From: DIGJ01 sp041821315 | Lineage (GTDB): Bacteria > Bacillota > Clostridia > Lachnospirales > Lachnospiraceae | Direction: 5' to 3' | NCBI GenBank assembly: GCA_041821315.1 | Contig: JBGUEO010000017.1 | Location: 1-64,000, forward strand | DNA length: 64,000 bases | In this document: positions 36,512 to 45,420 of the stretch, piece by piece | Layout: the number at the start of each line of letters is the position of its first letter | Position numbering within the stretch: position 1 is the first letter of the stretch | Program-made: the position numbers and the translations under genes | The notes under the pieces: generated by a model | Told to the model about the DNA's origin: nothing | The model's database searches: none | Seen by the model: the letters and a program-made list of their open reading frames with translations, nothing else

Positions 36512-36538
36512 AAAAAAAAGACCTTTTCATATGAAAAG
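36512..36538 (-). terminator. Probable terminator of the EcsC-family gene
   Basis: CTTTTCAT/ATGAAAAG palindrome (36523-36538) followed on the minus strand by a GTC and eight T (to 36512). The stem is short and AT-rich. Confidence 0.5.
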
Positions 36539-36559
36539 ATTCCTTTTTCTCCATCTTTT

Positions 36560-37330
36560 TTACCGTTTTCTTTCTAAAAAACGCCGCTTATATTTCATGA
36601 GTGCATAATCCGCAATTTTTTTCTGATATACCATATCTGATATACCACCAACAATTCCTATCACTGGAATTCCTTGCACAAATTTTAAATATAGAAGTTC
36701 TTTTGCCAACTGATTTGATGTTTTTCTCGTTTGCTCTATTCTCGTAATATCAAATGCCACTTGTTCTTTGATCCAGTTATTTAGCAAAACATTTCCGTCT
36801 AATAACTCATCTTCATGCAACAGAGCTGTTTCAATAATTTTTAGAATAAAAATCTGTTCTTCTTTTGAATCATAAGAGAATCCGTACGTCAATGCAATCT
36901 CATAAATACTTTTTAATAATACCGCTAAGAACAACGGAATGTCTGGAAGCCCCATTCCAAAAGCTCCCATTCCGACTCCTTCAAATATAGAAATCATTAG
37001 GTTCGTATTTTTGCTGATTTTTGCCTGTTTTCCAAATTCCTTCATTGCTTTACGGCTATTTTTAATCTCTGCTGCAAATTCATTTATTTTATAATTTTGT
37101 TCTCTTTTTTCTCGATTATATGTTTTCTCGATCAAACCAGTACCTTTTTCAAAAATCAGCCCAAATGCTTTGAAAAATGCTATATTCATAGTCTGATTCA
37201 ATTTTTTCGGTATAAGATGGTCAATTTTTTCCTGCCACCCAGTACTTTTTATATGAAGATTTCGGTTTAAAAATTTCTCTTCTGATTTTATCAGATGATT
37301 CCAATCTTTTTCTATCTGTCTTTGATTCAT
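36560..37330 (-). CDS. EcsC-family protein
   Basis: 256 residues from the second of two tandem ATGs, six bases after GGAGAGG; a longer TTG/ATG start (37348) is less well placed. The EcsC pattern is seen in FEGVGMGAFGMGLPDIPLFLAVLLKSIYEIALTYG (core: GLPDIPLFLAVLLKSIYEIA). It has one strongly hydrophobic region and a basic C-terminus (KYKRRFLERKR). EcsC proteins are linked to ABC transporters and membrane processes; the exact role is unknown. Separated by 105 bases or more from neighbours. Confidence 0.85.
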   Translation of the reverse strand: MNQRQIEKDWNHLIKSEEKFLNRNLHIKSTGWQEKIDHLIPKKLNQTMNIAFFKAFGLIFEKGTGLIEKTYNREKREQNYKINEFAAEIKNSRKAMKEFGKQAKISKNTNLMISIFEGVGMGAFGMGLPDIPLFLAVLLKSIYEIALTYGFSYDSKEEQIFILKIIETALLHEDELLDGNVLLNNWIKEQVAFDITRIEQTRKTSNQLAKELLYLKFVQGIPVIGIVGGISDMVYQKKIADYALMKYKRRFLERKR

Positions 37331-37453
37331 CATTTTCCTCTCCATCAAACGGTTTACTAACTTATACTATACCCACCTGCTTAAAGCATAAACAGCTAGG
37401 CATATTTCATCTATTTCAAAAGTCTTTTCGTATTTTACTTTTTCTGCAATCCT

Positions 37454-38332
37454 TTATAATTTTTTCACCGCAACCATTTCTATATAACCTCGCTTACCAA
37501 TGGGTTCTAATTGAATTCGTGGATTATTTATATCCCAATCATATCCCAAAATACAGGAATTATACCGTTTGATCGACTCCTGTACTTCTTCAATCGCCTG
37601 ACAATAATCTTCTTCTAAAAATGGTTCTCCCTGAAACATCATATAGTCTGTTTCTGGAAGTTCGATGACATCAAAATCATTTGGAATTTCTCCTGTAAAG
37701 CCAAGTGCTACCTCTACACCCTGAACATATTCGGATGTTCCCGGCTTTCGATACTGCTCTGGTAACCATAAACAAACCGGTTCCCCGCTAATCGTTTGCA
37801 TACTGGTAAGCAGTCCCCATACTTCGCATCCCACTTCCTCACAATATGTAAAATATTCTTTTGCAATTTTACCTCGTTTAATCAAAACTTTTCTGGCTGG
37901 TTTATGAATTATCTGTATAAATACATTTTTTACATCTTTCATCTTTTTATGCTCCTTTCGAATTTCGTTATATATCACACCATACGGAATGAATAAATAA
38001 ATTGGAACAGGATTTTTAGCATATTCACTTGGATTGCATCCAAATTCACGGTAAAACGCCCGTTGATACCCTTCTACACTTTGAAATCCTAAATCAAATG
38101 CAGCATCAATTATCCTGCAATTTTCATTTCTTAACCGCAACGCTGATTTTGATAATTTCAATCTTCTGATATAATCAGCTGGCGTATAATTTGTATACTC
38201 TTTAAATAAACGATAGGAATACCAAGGTGAAAATAAAGAGACGTTTGCTAAATCTGCCAGTGTAATCGGCTCACTCATGTGTTCATTAATATAATTTTGC
38301 ATTCTCTGCACTGCCAAAGTCCGCTCTTGCAC
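37454..38332 (-). CDS. AraC-family regulator with GyrI-like effector domain
   Basis: 292 residues from a GTG preceded by the excellent site AAGGAGG with 8 bases spacing; the ATG at 38365 has none. The AraC helix-turn-helix is N-terminal (about 10-105: LADLANVSLFSPWYSYRLFK, AFDLGFQSVEGYQRAF); the C-terminal ~150 residues are GyrI/BmrR-like effector-binding (KPARKVLIKRGK, EVALGFTGEIP). Likely controls the ABC exporter encoded just upstream (38406-39868) in response to a drug-like ligand. Confidence 0.9.
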   Translation of the reverse strand: MQERTLAVQRMQNYINEHMSEPITLADLANVSLFSPWYSYRLFKEYTNYTPADYIRRLKLSKSALRLRNENCRIIDAAFDLGFQSVEGYQRAFYREFGCNPSEYAKNPVPIYLFIPYGVIYNEIRKEHKKMKDVKNVFIQIIHKPARKVLIKRGKIAKEYFTYCEEVGCEVWGLLTSMQTISGEPVCLWLPEQYRKPGTSEYVQGVEVALGFTGEIPNDFDVIELPETDYMMFQGEPFLEEDYCQAIEEVQESIKRYNSCILGYDWDINNPRIQLEPIGKRGYIEMVAVKKL

Positions 38333-38405
38333 CTTCATCACCTCCTTAATGATATCATACTCCATTTTCTATTTTATTTCCCGACTTAATTTACTATTTG
38401 TAAGC

Positions 38406-39149
38406 CTATTCCCACCGAAAAAATCTAATAGAGCATCCGATACAGATACCTGCAATCACAATCATTACAATCACTGGAATCAAAACATTCTCTAACTCTA
38501 TTCCTAAAGTTGCTGCCTTTAATAGTTTAATTCCCTGCGTAAGAGGCATAACATCTACTATCTTCTGCATTGAACGAGGCATCACTTCATAGGGCAATGT
38601 TGCACCAGAAAATACAAGCATTGGAAAATATAGGATAGATGCAATCATTGATGCCCTCTTGCTATTTTTTGCTAAACCACCCACCAGCATACCAATACTA
38701 AGTATAGATAATAAAACTAACATCCACCCCGCAAAAAAAATTACATAAGAACCTCGCATATGAAATCCCCAAAATAATTTTGCTACTGCCCAAAGAAGAA
38801 TAACAGAAATAGCAGAATAAATTGTATAAATTGCTAAATGAACAAATAATATAATTGCTGGACTTACTGGTGTTACCTGAAATCTTTTTAAAATTCCCCG
38901 CTCTCGATAATCCGATACTAAAATAGGCAGCCCCATTAATCCTCCAGCACATATCGCTATTGTACTAAGTGCTCCAAATGACTGCTCTATAAATGTATAA
39001 TCTGCACCTTCAAAGGCTGGCTTATTTTCATAAATAATTCCCAAAATAACTAATACAACTACTGGCATAACAATCGCAAAGATAACCATATTCATGTCAC
39101 GAATGGATAATTTTCCTTCTATTTTCAGCATTTTTCTAAATGTTTTCAT
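38406..39149 (-). CDS. ABC-2 type exporter permease
   Basis: 247 residues from the ATG that overlaps the ATPase stop codon (ATGA); a 27-base longer start has no ribosome site. Six membrane helices and the family motif LPILVSDYRERGILKRFQVTP; another conserved stretch is ATLPYEVMPRSMQKIVDVMPLTQGI (core: LPYEVMPRSMQ). Works with the ATPase at 39146-39868 to export a drug or peptide. Ribosome site AAGGAAGG. Confidence 0.9.
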   Translation of the reverse strand: MKTFRKMLKIEGKLSIRDMNMVIFAIVMPVVVLVILGIIYENKPAFEGADYTFIEQSFGALSTIAICAGGLMGLPILVSDYRERGILKRFQVTPVSPAIILFVHLAIYTIYSAISVILLWAVAKLFWGFHMRGSYVIFFAGWMLVLLSILSIGMLVGGLAKNSKRASMIASILYFPMLVFSGATLPYEVMPRSMQKIVDVMPLTQGIKLLKAATLGIELENVLIPVIVMIVIAGICIGCSIRFFRWE

Positions 39150-39868
39150 TTTGTCTTTCCTTCCTTTGTATACCAAAGATATGCATCCTCAAATTCACCA
39201 TAAGGACTCTGTTTAATGGCTTCTTCCACAGTCCCTAAAAATATCGTCTCTCCCTTCTTTAAAATACATATTTCATCACACAGTGCTTCTACTTCATCCA
39301 TAAAATGTGACGTTACTATAATTGTTAGTCCTTTTTTCTTTAGACCCTCTATAATCTTCCACACTTCTCTCCTTGCTTTTGCATCCAACCCTGTTGTTAA
39401 TTCATCAAAAACTACTATTTCTGGGTTTGGAATCAATGCAAGAATAATAAATAATCTCTGACGTTCTCCACCAGAAAGTTCCTTTACTAAACGCCTTTCC
39501 ATCTCTGCCATACTAAACTGTTTAAGCAATTTTCTCCAGTTCTCAGGTTTTTGATAAATAGACGCTGTCTCTTCGCACAATTCACCTACCTTTATTTCTC
39601 GTTGATAATTTGTTTCCTGAAATTGTACTCCTACTTTTTGAAATATTTTTTTTCGATCTGTCCGCGGATTCATTCCGAAAATGCTAACAGAGCCTGAATC
39701 CGACTTTTTAATTCCAAGAATACACTCAATACTTGTCGTTTTCCCCGCACCATTAGCCCCTAATAAGCCTAGTATCTTTCCATGTTTGACACACAAATTC
39801 AAATCTTTAACAACTGTATTTCCACCATACGATTTTGAAAGTTGCTTTACTTTTATTCGTTCTTCCAT
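39146..39868 (-). CDS. ABC exporter ATPase
   Basis: 240 residues: Walker A LGANGAGKTTS (about 34-44), signature LSGGERQR, Walker B IVVFDELTTGLDA and H-loop TSHFMDE. The residue after DE is Leu instead of the usual Pro, a common variant in this group. It is translationally coupled to the permease by a 4-base overlap. Unlike the first exporter of the window, this copy is intact. Confidence 0.92.
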   Translation of the reverse strand: MEERIKVKQLSKSYGGNTVVKDLNLCVKHGKILGLLGANGAGKTTSIECILGIKKSDSGSVSIFGMNPRTDRKKIFQKVGVQFQETNYQREIKVGELCEETASIYQKPENWRKLLKQFSMAEMERRLVKELSGGERQRLFIILALIPNPEIVVFDELTTGLDAKARREVWKIIEGLKKKGLTIIVTSHFMDEVEALCDEICILKKGETIFLGTVEEAIKQSPYGEFEDAYLWYTKEGKTK

Positions 39869-39964
39869 TTTTCTTTTCCTCCTGTTTCAGGTTTCATCTT
39901 ATCGCATTACTCAAAAAACTTCTCGACTATTTTTGCCATTTTGAAATTTAATTTTCATATTCTC

Positions 39965-40237
39965 TTAATCCATCATAAATGCAATAACAAAAAATAGCAT
40001 ACCATAATGATATGCTAAAAAAAAATTCGCTCTTCCATAAGTCAAGGATATTCCTGCTATTCCAAGCATGGTATACTTTATCCTAATGCCATTGCTGTTT
40101 TTTGGAATTGAAACCAGGTTATCAATAAAACCCCCAGTGTCATCAATGAAATACATAACAAAATGTTTCAATGAATAAAAAGCCAATAATGTTGCAGCTG
40201 GTTTCAATACTATTGTAACTGTATAATTATGATTCAA
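39965..40237 (-). CDS. Possible small hydrophobic protein or gene remnant
   Basis: A 90-codon frame beginning with TTG and lacking a ribosome site. Its product has two hydrophobic parts (LKPAATLLAFYSLKHFVMYF and FFLAYHYGMLFFVIAFMMD). It resembles a piece of a membrane protein but I do not recognise it. It lies between the exporter promoter side and the end of jetC, in an otherwise empty ~419-base stretch (39869-40287). It could be a decayed fragment or chance. Confidence 0.3.
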   Translation of the reverse strand: MNHNYTVTIVLKPAATLLAFYSLKHFVMYFIDDTGGFIDNLVSIPKNSNGIRIKYTMLGIAGISLTYGRANFFLAYHYGMLFFVIAFMMD

Positions 40238-40240
40238 TAC

Positions 40241-40257
40241 TTAGATCATATATCTAA
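40241..40257. repeat. Inverted repeat behind jetC
   Basis: TTAGAT-CATAT-ATCTAA (6-5-6) about 30 bases past the jetC stop. Short; no U-run follows, so it is not a convincing terminator. Confidence 0.3.
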
Positions 40258-40287
40258 AAGGGAGGGCACTTTTTTAATAAGTTTTTT

Positions 40288-43200
40288 CTAAAATATCAGG
40301 TCTAACTGCTCCTCTACATGAATATGCGATACTAGCATGGTCTCCTCTTCAGATCCTTTGATATGATCAGATTTTAGATATTGCATTCCACTTTTAAGAT
40401 TTGCTGAAATTAAAGTTAGCACATAAATATTATCAAACCTGTTATAGATGGCATCTCCCCCAAGCCCGGAAAGGCAGATGAGCTGCGTATTGGTTTTCTT
40501 TGCAATATCCATCAAAGGCTTCAGCAAATGAGATGAGTGAGTTTGGGCAAATGGATTGTCCATAATAAGAACCTTTCCTTCTTCTTTTTCTGCAAATATA
40601 TCTGTATCATCCTTTCTCATATAATAAAGCAAGCTCGATAAAATAACAAAGGCGGATAAAAATCCTTCCCCACCTGAATTTTTAGATACCTCCGACCACG
40701 TAATTGGATATTCTCTTTGCTCCTCAATTTTATAAAGTCTGATTTCTACATGCCCAATCCCCACAACCGTATCGTACAAATGCTTTGTGGTCGCTCTTGT
40801 CCCAACATACTCTTCAATATTTTCATTTCTCGCAAGAATTTCGATTCCTTTTCTCGTAATTTCTTCCATAAAATCGTTGAGTCGTGTTCGATATAGCGTT
40901 TCACTTTCTTCCCAGTCTGGTAGATTTATTTTTAACATTTTAATCGTCCGATCCCGTATGGTAATCGTTGAGTTTTTATCAATTTCACCTAAGCTATGAT
41001 GAACTTCTTTCAGATAGTCCTCCAAAAGTTCGATTACCTTATCTCTTTCTTTTTCTATCATGGAGATATCCACCATTAACTTTTCCATTAGATTATCATA
41101 GGAAGCGATGGTTGTATTAAGCTGTGCAATTACTGCTTGTGCATCTTCTGTAATGCGTAACAGAGCCTCAATCGGGCGCATAAAAAAATCTTCACAAAAA
41201 TCTTCTATACGTGCAAGATCATTGAGCATTTGTTGCAACTTTTCCTTCTTTGAACGTTCTTTATTTATACAGTCCTTGTAATCACGAATCATACAACCTT
41301 TGTATTCATTTAATGCATTTGCTGTCATAGCAATAAAATCTTCATCCCAGATGATTTCTTCCTCTATTGATAAGTTGTTGTATTCTGCTAAACTAGAACT
41401 ATTTTCTTTATAACTTTGTATCTTTTTATCTATGGAATCCAATTTTACTGTTTCCCGTCGAATATCTTCCAACCGCTGATTTCGAATTCGTTTGAATTCT
41501 TTTCGAATAATACTTGACTTTATGGCCGGCGTCTCTTCTCCACACTTCTCTTTCATATTCTGGTAAGCATCCATAATCTGTTGCGTTAAAATTGCTATTT
41601 TTTTATCGGTTTGGTTCCATCTTGATTGTAGCAATTCCTCCTTATGCTTGTTGATTTCGAATGTTTCTTCTAATTGAGACTCTTCATATCTATTATAGTC
41701 AACTTCCCAATACTCGCTTTGGGATAGTTTATATTTTTTCCCAATATAGAAAAGCTCTTCTTCCTTCTTTTTTTGGTTTTGCTGTGCTTTATTTAGTTCT
41801 CTAAAAACTTCCTTTTCCTCTCTAGAAAAGAAATTCATAATAGCTTCATAGCGAGCTTCCAACTCCTTCAAACCCACGGAAAGTAAAGTTTCCTCCCTCA
41901 CCTTATTCTTATATTCTTCAAAAGTTGCTGCCTTTTCCATGATTTTTTTTTCTTCATTTTGCAAAACAAGCAGCCTTTGATGAAAGAATCTATCTTCTTT
42001 TTGTAAGCTCTCTTTTCTTTCTTTTTTTAATTCTATCTTCTGTTCCAATGAAGAAATCGCATGTTCTACCTTCTCTTCCTCGCTACGATTCGTTTTATAT
42101 TCTTCATAAAGACTGACGAGTATATGATAATTCCTGATTTTATCTTGTATCTGTTTCAAATGAAGGATTTCTTGTGTAAAAAACTTATTGAGCAACTCGA
42201 TATATTTCTTTTTCTCTTTTTGATCTTCCTTTAATTTAAAACAGTTTTCCTCCAAATCTTTTTCTCTTATTTCTTCTTCTTCAATTTGAGCATTCAGTTC
42301 ATCATACCCTTTCCTTGAAACCTTTTGTCTTTTGATTGTTTCAAGCTTCTCTAGATAACCTCGATACTCTTCTTCTTTCCGAAAAATAATTTCTTCTTTT
42401 TGACACATTTCTTCTTTCTTTTTCTCAATTAAAACGCCCAGTTCTGCCTCATTTAACAAACTATCATTAAACATTACAAAAAAACTTACCTTGTCCATTG
42501 CAAGAAGAGGGGTATCCAAACTGTCATATCCTTGATCCAATTCTTCTCTCCTTATGATTGGGATTGGAAACGAAGTATATACGGTTCTCTCAAGGCGTTG
42601 CAATTTTTTCACCTCATTTCCTGATAAAATGATTGAATATGGAATGAACGGATGCTTTTTTACTAGTTTTTGATTTTCCTGCTCACTTCTTTGATTTTTT
42701 TTAAGCCACTCCATACCATAGATATACTGGATTCCGGATTCCTCCAATAATTCCTTAAAGTCTTTTGGAAGCTCTATTATCATTCCTTGTGTTAATCTAT
42801 GATATTCCTTCTCTAAGCTATCATACTCCTTTTCATAGAAGCGCTTCGTCTCTATTGTATTCCGCATTTTTTGTTGACAGGCATCCTTTATCATTTCCGT
42901 TTCAAACAGCTTCTCTTCTGAAAGTTCCAGATATTTCAAAATAGTACTTCTCTCCGTAAGTTCAGCTTTCAAACTGTCTTGTTTCTCTTTTCTTTGCCAA
43001 ATTGCTTCCTGCGACAAAAAAAGTTCCTTTTGAATATCTTCAAGTTTACGTTCTAATCCATAAATTAGTTCCACGGTCTCTTCTTTTTCTTTCTTCTTGT
43101 TAATCCACTCCTTCTGAAGGTTTTCCTCTTCCTCCTGAAAATACTGTCCCTTAATATCAAGTGCTGCTGGTTCATATTCTCCCATTATATTACGATGTAT

Positions 43201-44694
43201 ATCTTCTTCATATTCATCGTTGAACCAGTTTTCCCTTTCATCATACATACTAATCTTATTTAGCAATGAAATCCGTTTAGAAAGAAGATTAAGATGATTA
43301 TCTTCCTCTTCTTTTATCTGTAGCCGAAGAATCTCTTCTTCTTCCAAACGCTTTGAACTATGATTCTCTATTTCTCTTATTTCTTCTGATTTTTTCTTTT
43401 TTTCCTCTTCATAATAATGATATAGCTCAGACCCAATCTGATTTCTTTCCGGTTCAAGCTCTTCTTTGTTTTTCTTGGCTATCTCCACACGGTTTTTGCA
43501 AAGCCTTAATTCCTTATCGGCTTCTTCAAAATATCCCTTATACTTAGCACATTCTAAAATATGAAGCCGTCTTTCAAGCTGTTCCACGCCATTTTCCATA
43601 TGTTCTTGTTCCTGTAACGTCATGATATTTTCACGGATATGGAAATCTTTTTCTTCCTCTGCTTGATAAATCTGCAACGATATCTCTTCGTAGTCTAGTC
43701 GCTTTATCTCTCGTTCCATAGAAACAATTCGATCAAGAAATTCCTCCCTTTCTAAGTTTGCTTCATCGCACAAGACTGCTAGCTTTTTTATGAAACAGGC
43801 AGTCTTATTCTCATATGCCCTTTTCTCAAAAGTATCTTTTTCGTATGCTCGAGCTTGCTCCAAAACTGGAAGTGTTTTCTGCTTAAATTGTAAGATAGTA
43901 TCCTTTCGCTGTATCTTAGACTGGTTTTCTTTATACTGCATAATGTATTTTCCAAGAATACGTTCAAACTCTTTCATCCGATTCTTGTCTTTATTTAGCT
44001 TACTTTCCACGGCCTCCAAAAACCACTTTTCTACCAACCCCTTTTCATCCTTTGCCTCAGAGAAAAGATCCGACAAACCAGATTCCTTCAGATTTACCTT
44101 TTTAATTATGGTCTCCCATTCCTTATAATTGATCTGATAGTCCTTCAATTTATCAAAATACTGTTTTGACTGCGCCGGAAGATTCATATCATAATAGTAA
44201 AATTGCTTCGAATTTTCTTTTTTGTATACTTCAAATAACTGCCGACACGCATGATAACCCTTAAGATTAATTCCCTTATCCTGTTTTTCTACTACTGGAA
44301 GATGATAGATATCATGCGCGCAGCGACTTTTATATTCTGTGATAAACTGTATGATTTCTAATTCATTGTTTCCTTCTTCCGACAAATCCTGATTTTTTCG
44401 TACCATCATTCCAGTCAGAACATAACCTGCACCTCCATCTAGTGCCCACTCAATCATGACAAATGTTGGTTTATTGCTAGTAAAATAACTTGCGAACGGA
44501 CGATCCTTTGCATCTTTGTATCTCTTATGCATAAAAGGTGCCATAACCATTTGCACCAATACAGACTTTCCACCCCCATTTCGTAAGGATAACAGAGTAC
44601 TTTCACCTTCTAACTGTAACGTTTCATCGTTAATCTTAATCGAATTATTATTATAATTTAAATTAATGATACGAATTGCATTTATTTTACTCAA
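40288..44694 (-). CDS. jetC: Wadjet SMC-like ATPase JetC
   Basis: About 1,468 residues, started at the TTG with GGGGGTGG upstream; it overlaps the jetB stop by 8 bases. Walker A is in RNGGGKSVLVQM (GGGKS at 40-44), followed by a very long coiled-coil core rich in Glu/Lys, then signature SGGEGF (1340-1343) and Walker B VLIMDNPFAQTHSSHLLKP (about 1375-1380), where Asn follows the aspartate. SMC architecture with N and C head halves. JetC with JetA/JetB makes a condensin-like complex that extrudes loops of small circular plasmids for cutting by JetD. Confidence 0.92.
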   Translation of the reverse strand: MSKINAIRIINLNYNNNSIKINDETLQLEGESTLLSLRNGGGKSVLVQMVMAPFMHKRYKDAKDRPFASYFTSNKPTFVMIEWALDGGAGYVLTGMMVRKNQDLSEEGNNELEIIQFITEYKSRCAHDIYHLPVVEKQDKGINLKGYHACRQLFEVYKKENSKQFYYYDMNLPAQSKQYFDKLKDYQINYKEWETIIKKVNLKESGLSDLFSEAKDEKGLVEKWFLEAVESKLNKDKNRMKEFERILGKYIMQYKENQSKIQRKDTILQFKQKTLPVLEQARAYEKDTFEKRAYENKTACFIKKLAVLCDEANLEREEFLDRIVSMEREIKRLDYEEISLQIYQAEEEKDFHIRENIMTLQEQEHMENGVEQLERRLHILECAKYKGYFEEADKELRLCKNRVEIAKKNKEELEPERNQIGSELYHYYEEEKKKKSEEIREIENHSSKRLEEEEILRLQIKEEEDNHLNLLSKRISLLNKISMYDERENWFNDEYEEDIHRNIMGEYEPAALDIKGQYFQEEEENLQKEWINKKKEKEETVELIYGLERKLEDIQKELFLSQEAIWQRKEKQDSLKAELTERSTILKYLELSEEKLFETEMIKDACQQKMRNTIETKRFYEKEYDSLEKEYHRLTQGMIIELPKDFKELLEESGIQYIYGMEWLKKNQRSEQENQKLVKKHPFIPYSIILSGNEVKKLQRLERTVYTSFPIPIIRREELDQGYDSLDTPLLAMDKVSFFVMFNDSLLNEAELGVLIEKKKEEMCQKEEIIFRKEEEYRGYLEKLETIKRQKVSRKGYDELNAQIEEEEIREKDLEENCFKLKEDQKEKKKYIELLNKFFTQEILHLKQIQDKIRNYHILVSLYEEYKTNRSEEEKVEHAISSLEQKIELKKERKESLQKEDRFFHQRLLVLQNEEKKIMEKAATFEEYKNKVREETLLSVGLKELEARYEAIMNFFSREEKEVFRELNKAQQNQKKKEEELFYIGKKYKLSQSEYWEVDYNRYEESQLEETFEINKHKEELLQSRWNQTDKKIAILTQQIMDAYQNMKEKCGEETPAIKSSIIRKEFKRIRNQRLEDIRRETVKLDSIDKKIQSYKENSSSLAEYNNLSIEEEIIWDEDFIAMTANALNEYKGCMIRDYKDCINKERSKKEKLQQMLNDLARIEDFCEDFFMRPIEALLRITEDAQAVIAQLNTTIASYDNLMEKLMVDISMIEKERDKVIELLEDYLKEVHHSLGEIDKNSTITIRDRTIKMLKINLPDWEESETLYRTRLNDFMEEITRKGIEILARNENIEEYVGTRATTKHLYDTVVGIGHVEIRLYKIEEQREYPITWSEVSKNSGGEGFLSAFVILSSLLYYMRKDDTDIFAEKEEGKVLIMDNPFAQTHSSHLLKPLMDIAKKTNTQLICLSGLGGDAIYNRFDNIYVLTLISANLKSGMQYLKSDHIKGSEEETMLVSHIHVEEQLDLIF

Positions 44695-45403
44695 CCAAAT
44701 CCACCCCCAATACACGCAGAACTCTTCGATAATTATTCTGATTTAGAAGATTCCAATCCATCAAATTATCCAATTTCTTTGTAGTTTTAATCATCTCATC
44801 CTCTTCTATATAATCAAACAGTCCTTGTTTTTGCAAAAAATTTAGGATACGATACAAAAAACCTTGTTTGGTAGTCTTTGCCTTTGAACCCCTTTCATCA
44901 CTCCTTAAGGCTTCATAAGCTTCCAGCATATTGGAAAATGCAAGGCCATTTCTATCTTCTGTTTCCTCTGTGGAATTTTCTGTCCCTTCTTTTAAACGAT
45001 TCGAAACACAATTGAGCAATTCCCCTGCTTTCATATAATCCCTGGATTTACTGCTACTTCCTTGTCCATCATAAAACTCTACCAAAAGGGTTAAAATTAC
45101 AAACTGTGACAAGTAATAATCTTTATCTGTGGCACCTGAACGACATAAATCTGCTTTCAACTGATTTTTTGAAAATCCAAGCAGATTATTTTCTTCCTTT
45201 GGAATCAGGTATATGGTATTACCATAACGCTCAATATTACTCATGGAGACCTCGCCCTGACTCTTTACTAGATTCATAATCTGCTCATTTTCCGTGTAAG
45301 CCTTATACAGGTTTCGGTCTACCTCTTCTTTTAATTCTCTATGCTCTAGCAAATAATAAAATATCTCTTGAGCAGACCTTATTTCCTCCATTGCATATGC
45401 CAT
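44687..45403 (-). CDS. jetB: Wadjet kite-like subunit JetB
   Basis: 238 residues from the ATG with GGGAG seven bases upstream; a longer frame to 45451 overlaps jetA without a ribosome site. The chain is mostly helical with winged-helix-like segments (ERYGNTIYLIPKEENNLLGFS) and a DUF4194/MksE-like pattern. It binds the JetC heads with JetA. Starts 17 bases after jetA. Confidence 0.85.
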   Translation of the reverse strand: MAYAMEEIRSAQEIFYYLLEHRELKEEVDRNLYKAYTENEQIMNLVKSQGEVSMSNIERYGNTIYLIPKEENNLLGFSKNQLKADLCRSGATDKDYYLSQFVILTLLVEFYDGQGSSSKSRDYMKAGELLNCVSNRLKEGTENSTEETEDRNGLAFSNMLEAYEALRSDERGSKAKTTKQGFLYRILNFLQKQGLFDYIEEDEMIKTTKKLDNLMDWNLLNQNNYRRVLRVLGVDLVE

Positions 45404-45420
45404 ACATTCACTCCCTTTCT

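Noticed and set aside
38698..38952. Minus-strand 84-codon frame inside the exporter permease
   Set aside because: Wholly inside the permease gene in another frame and without recognised domains.
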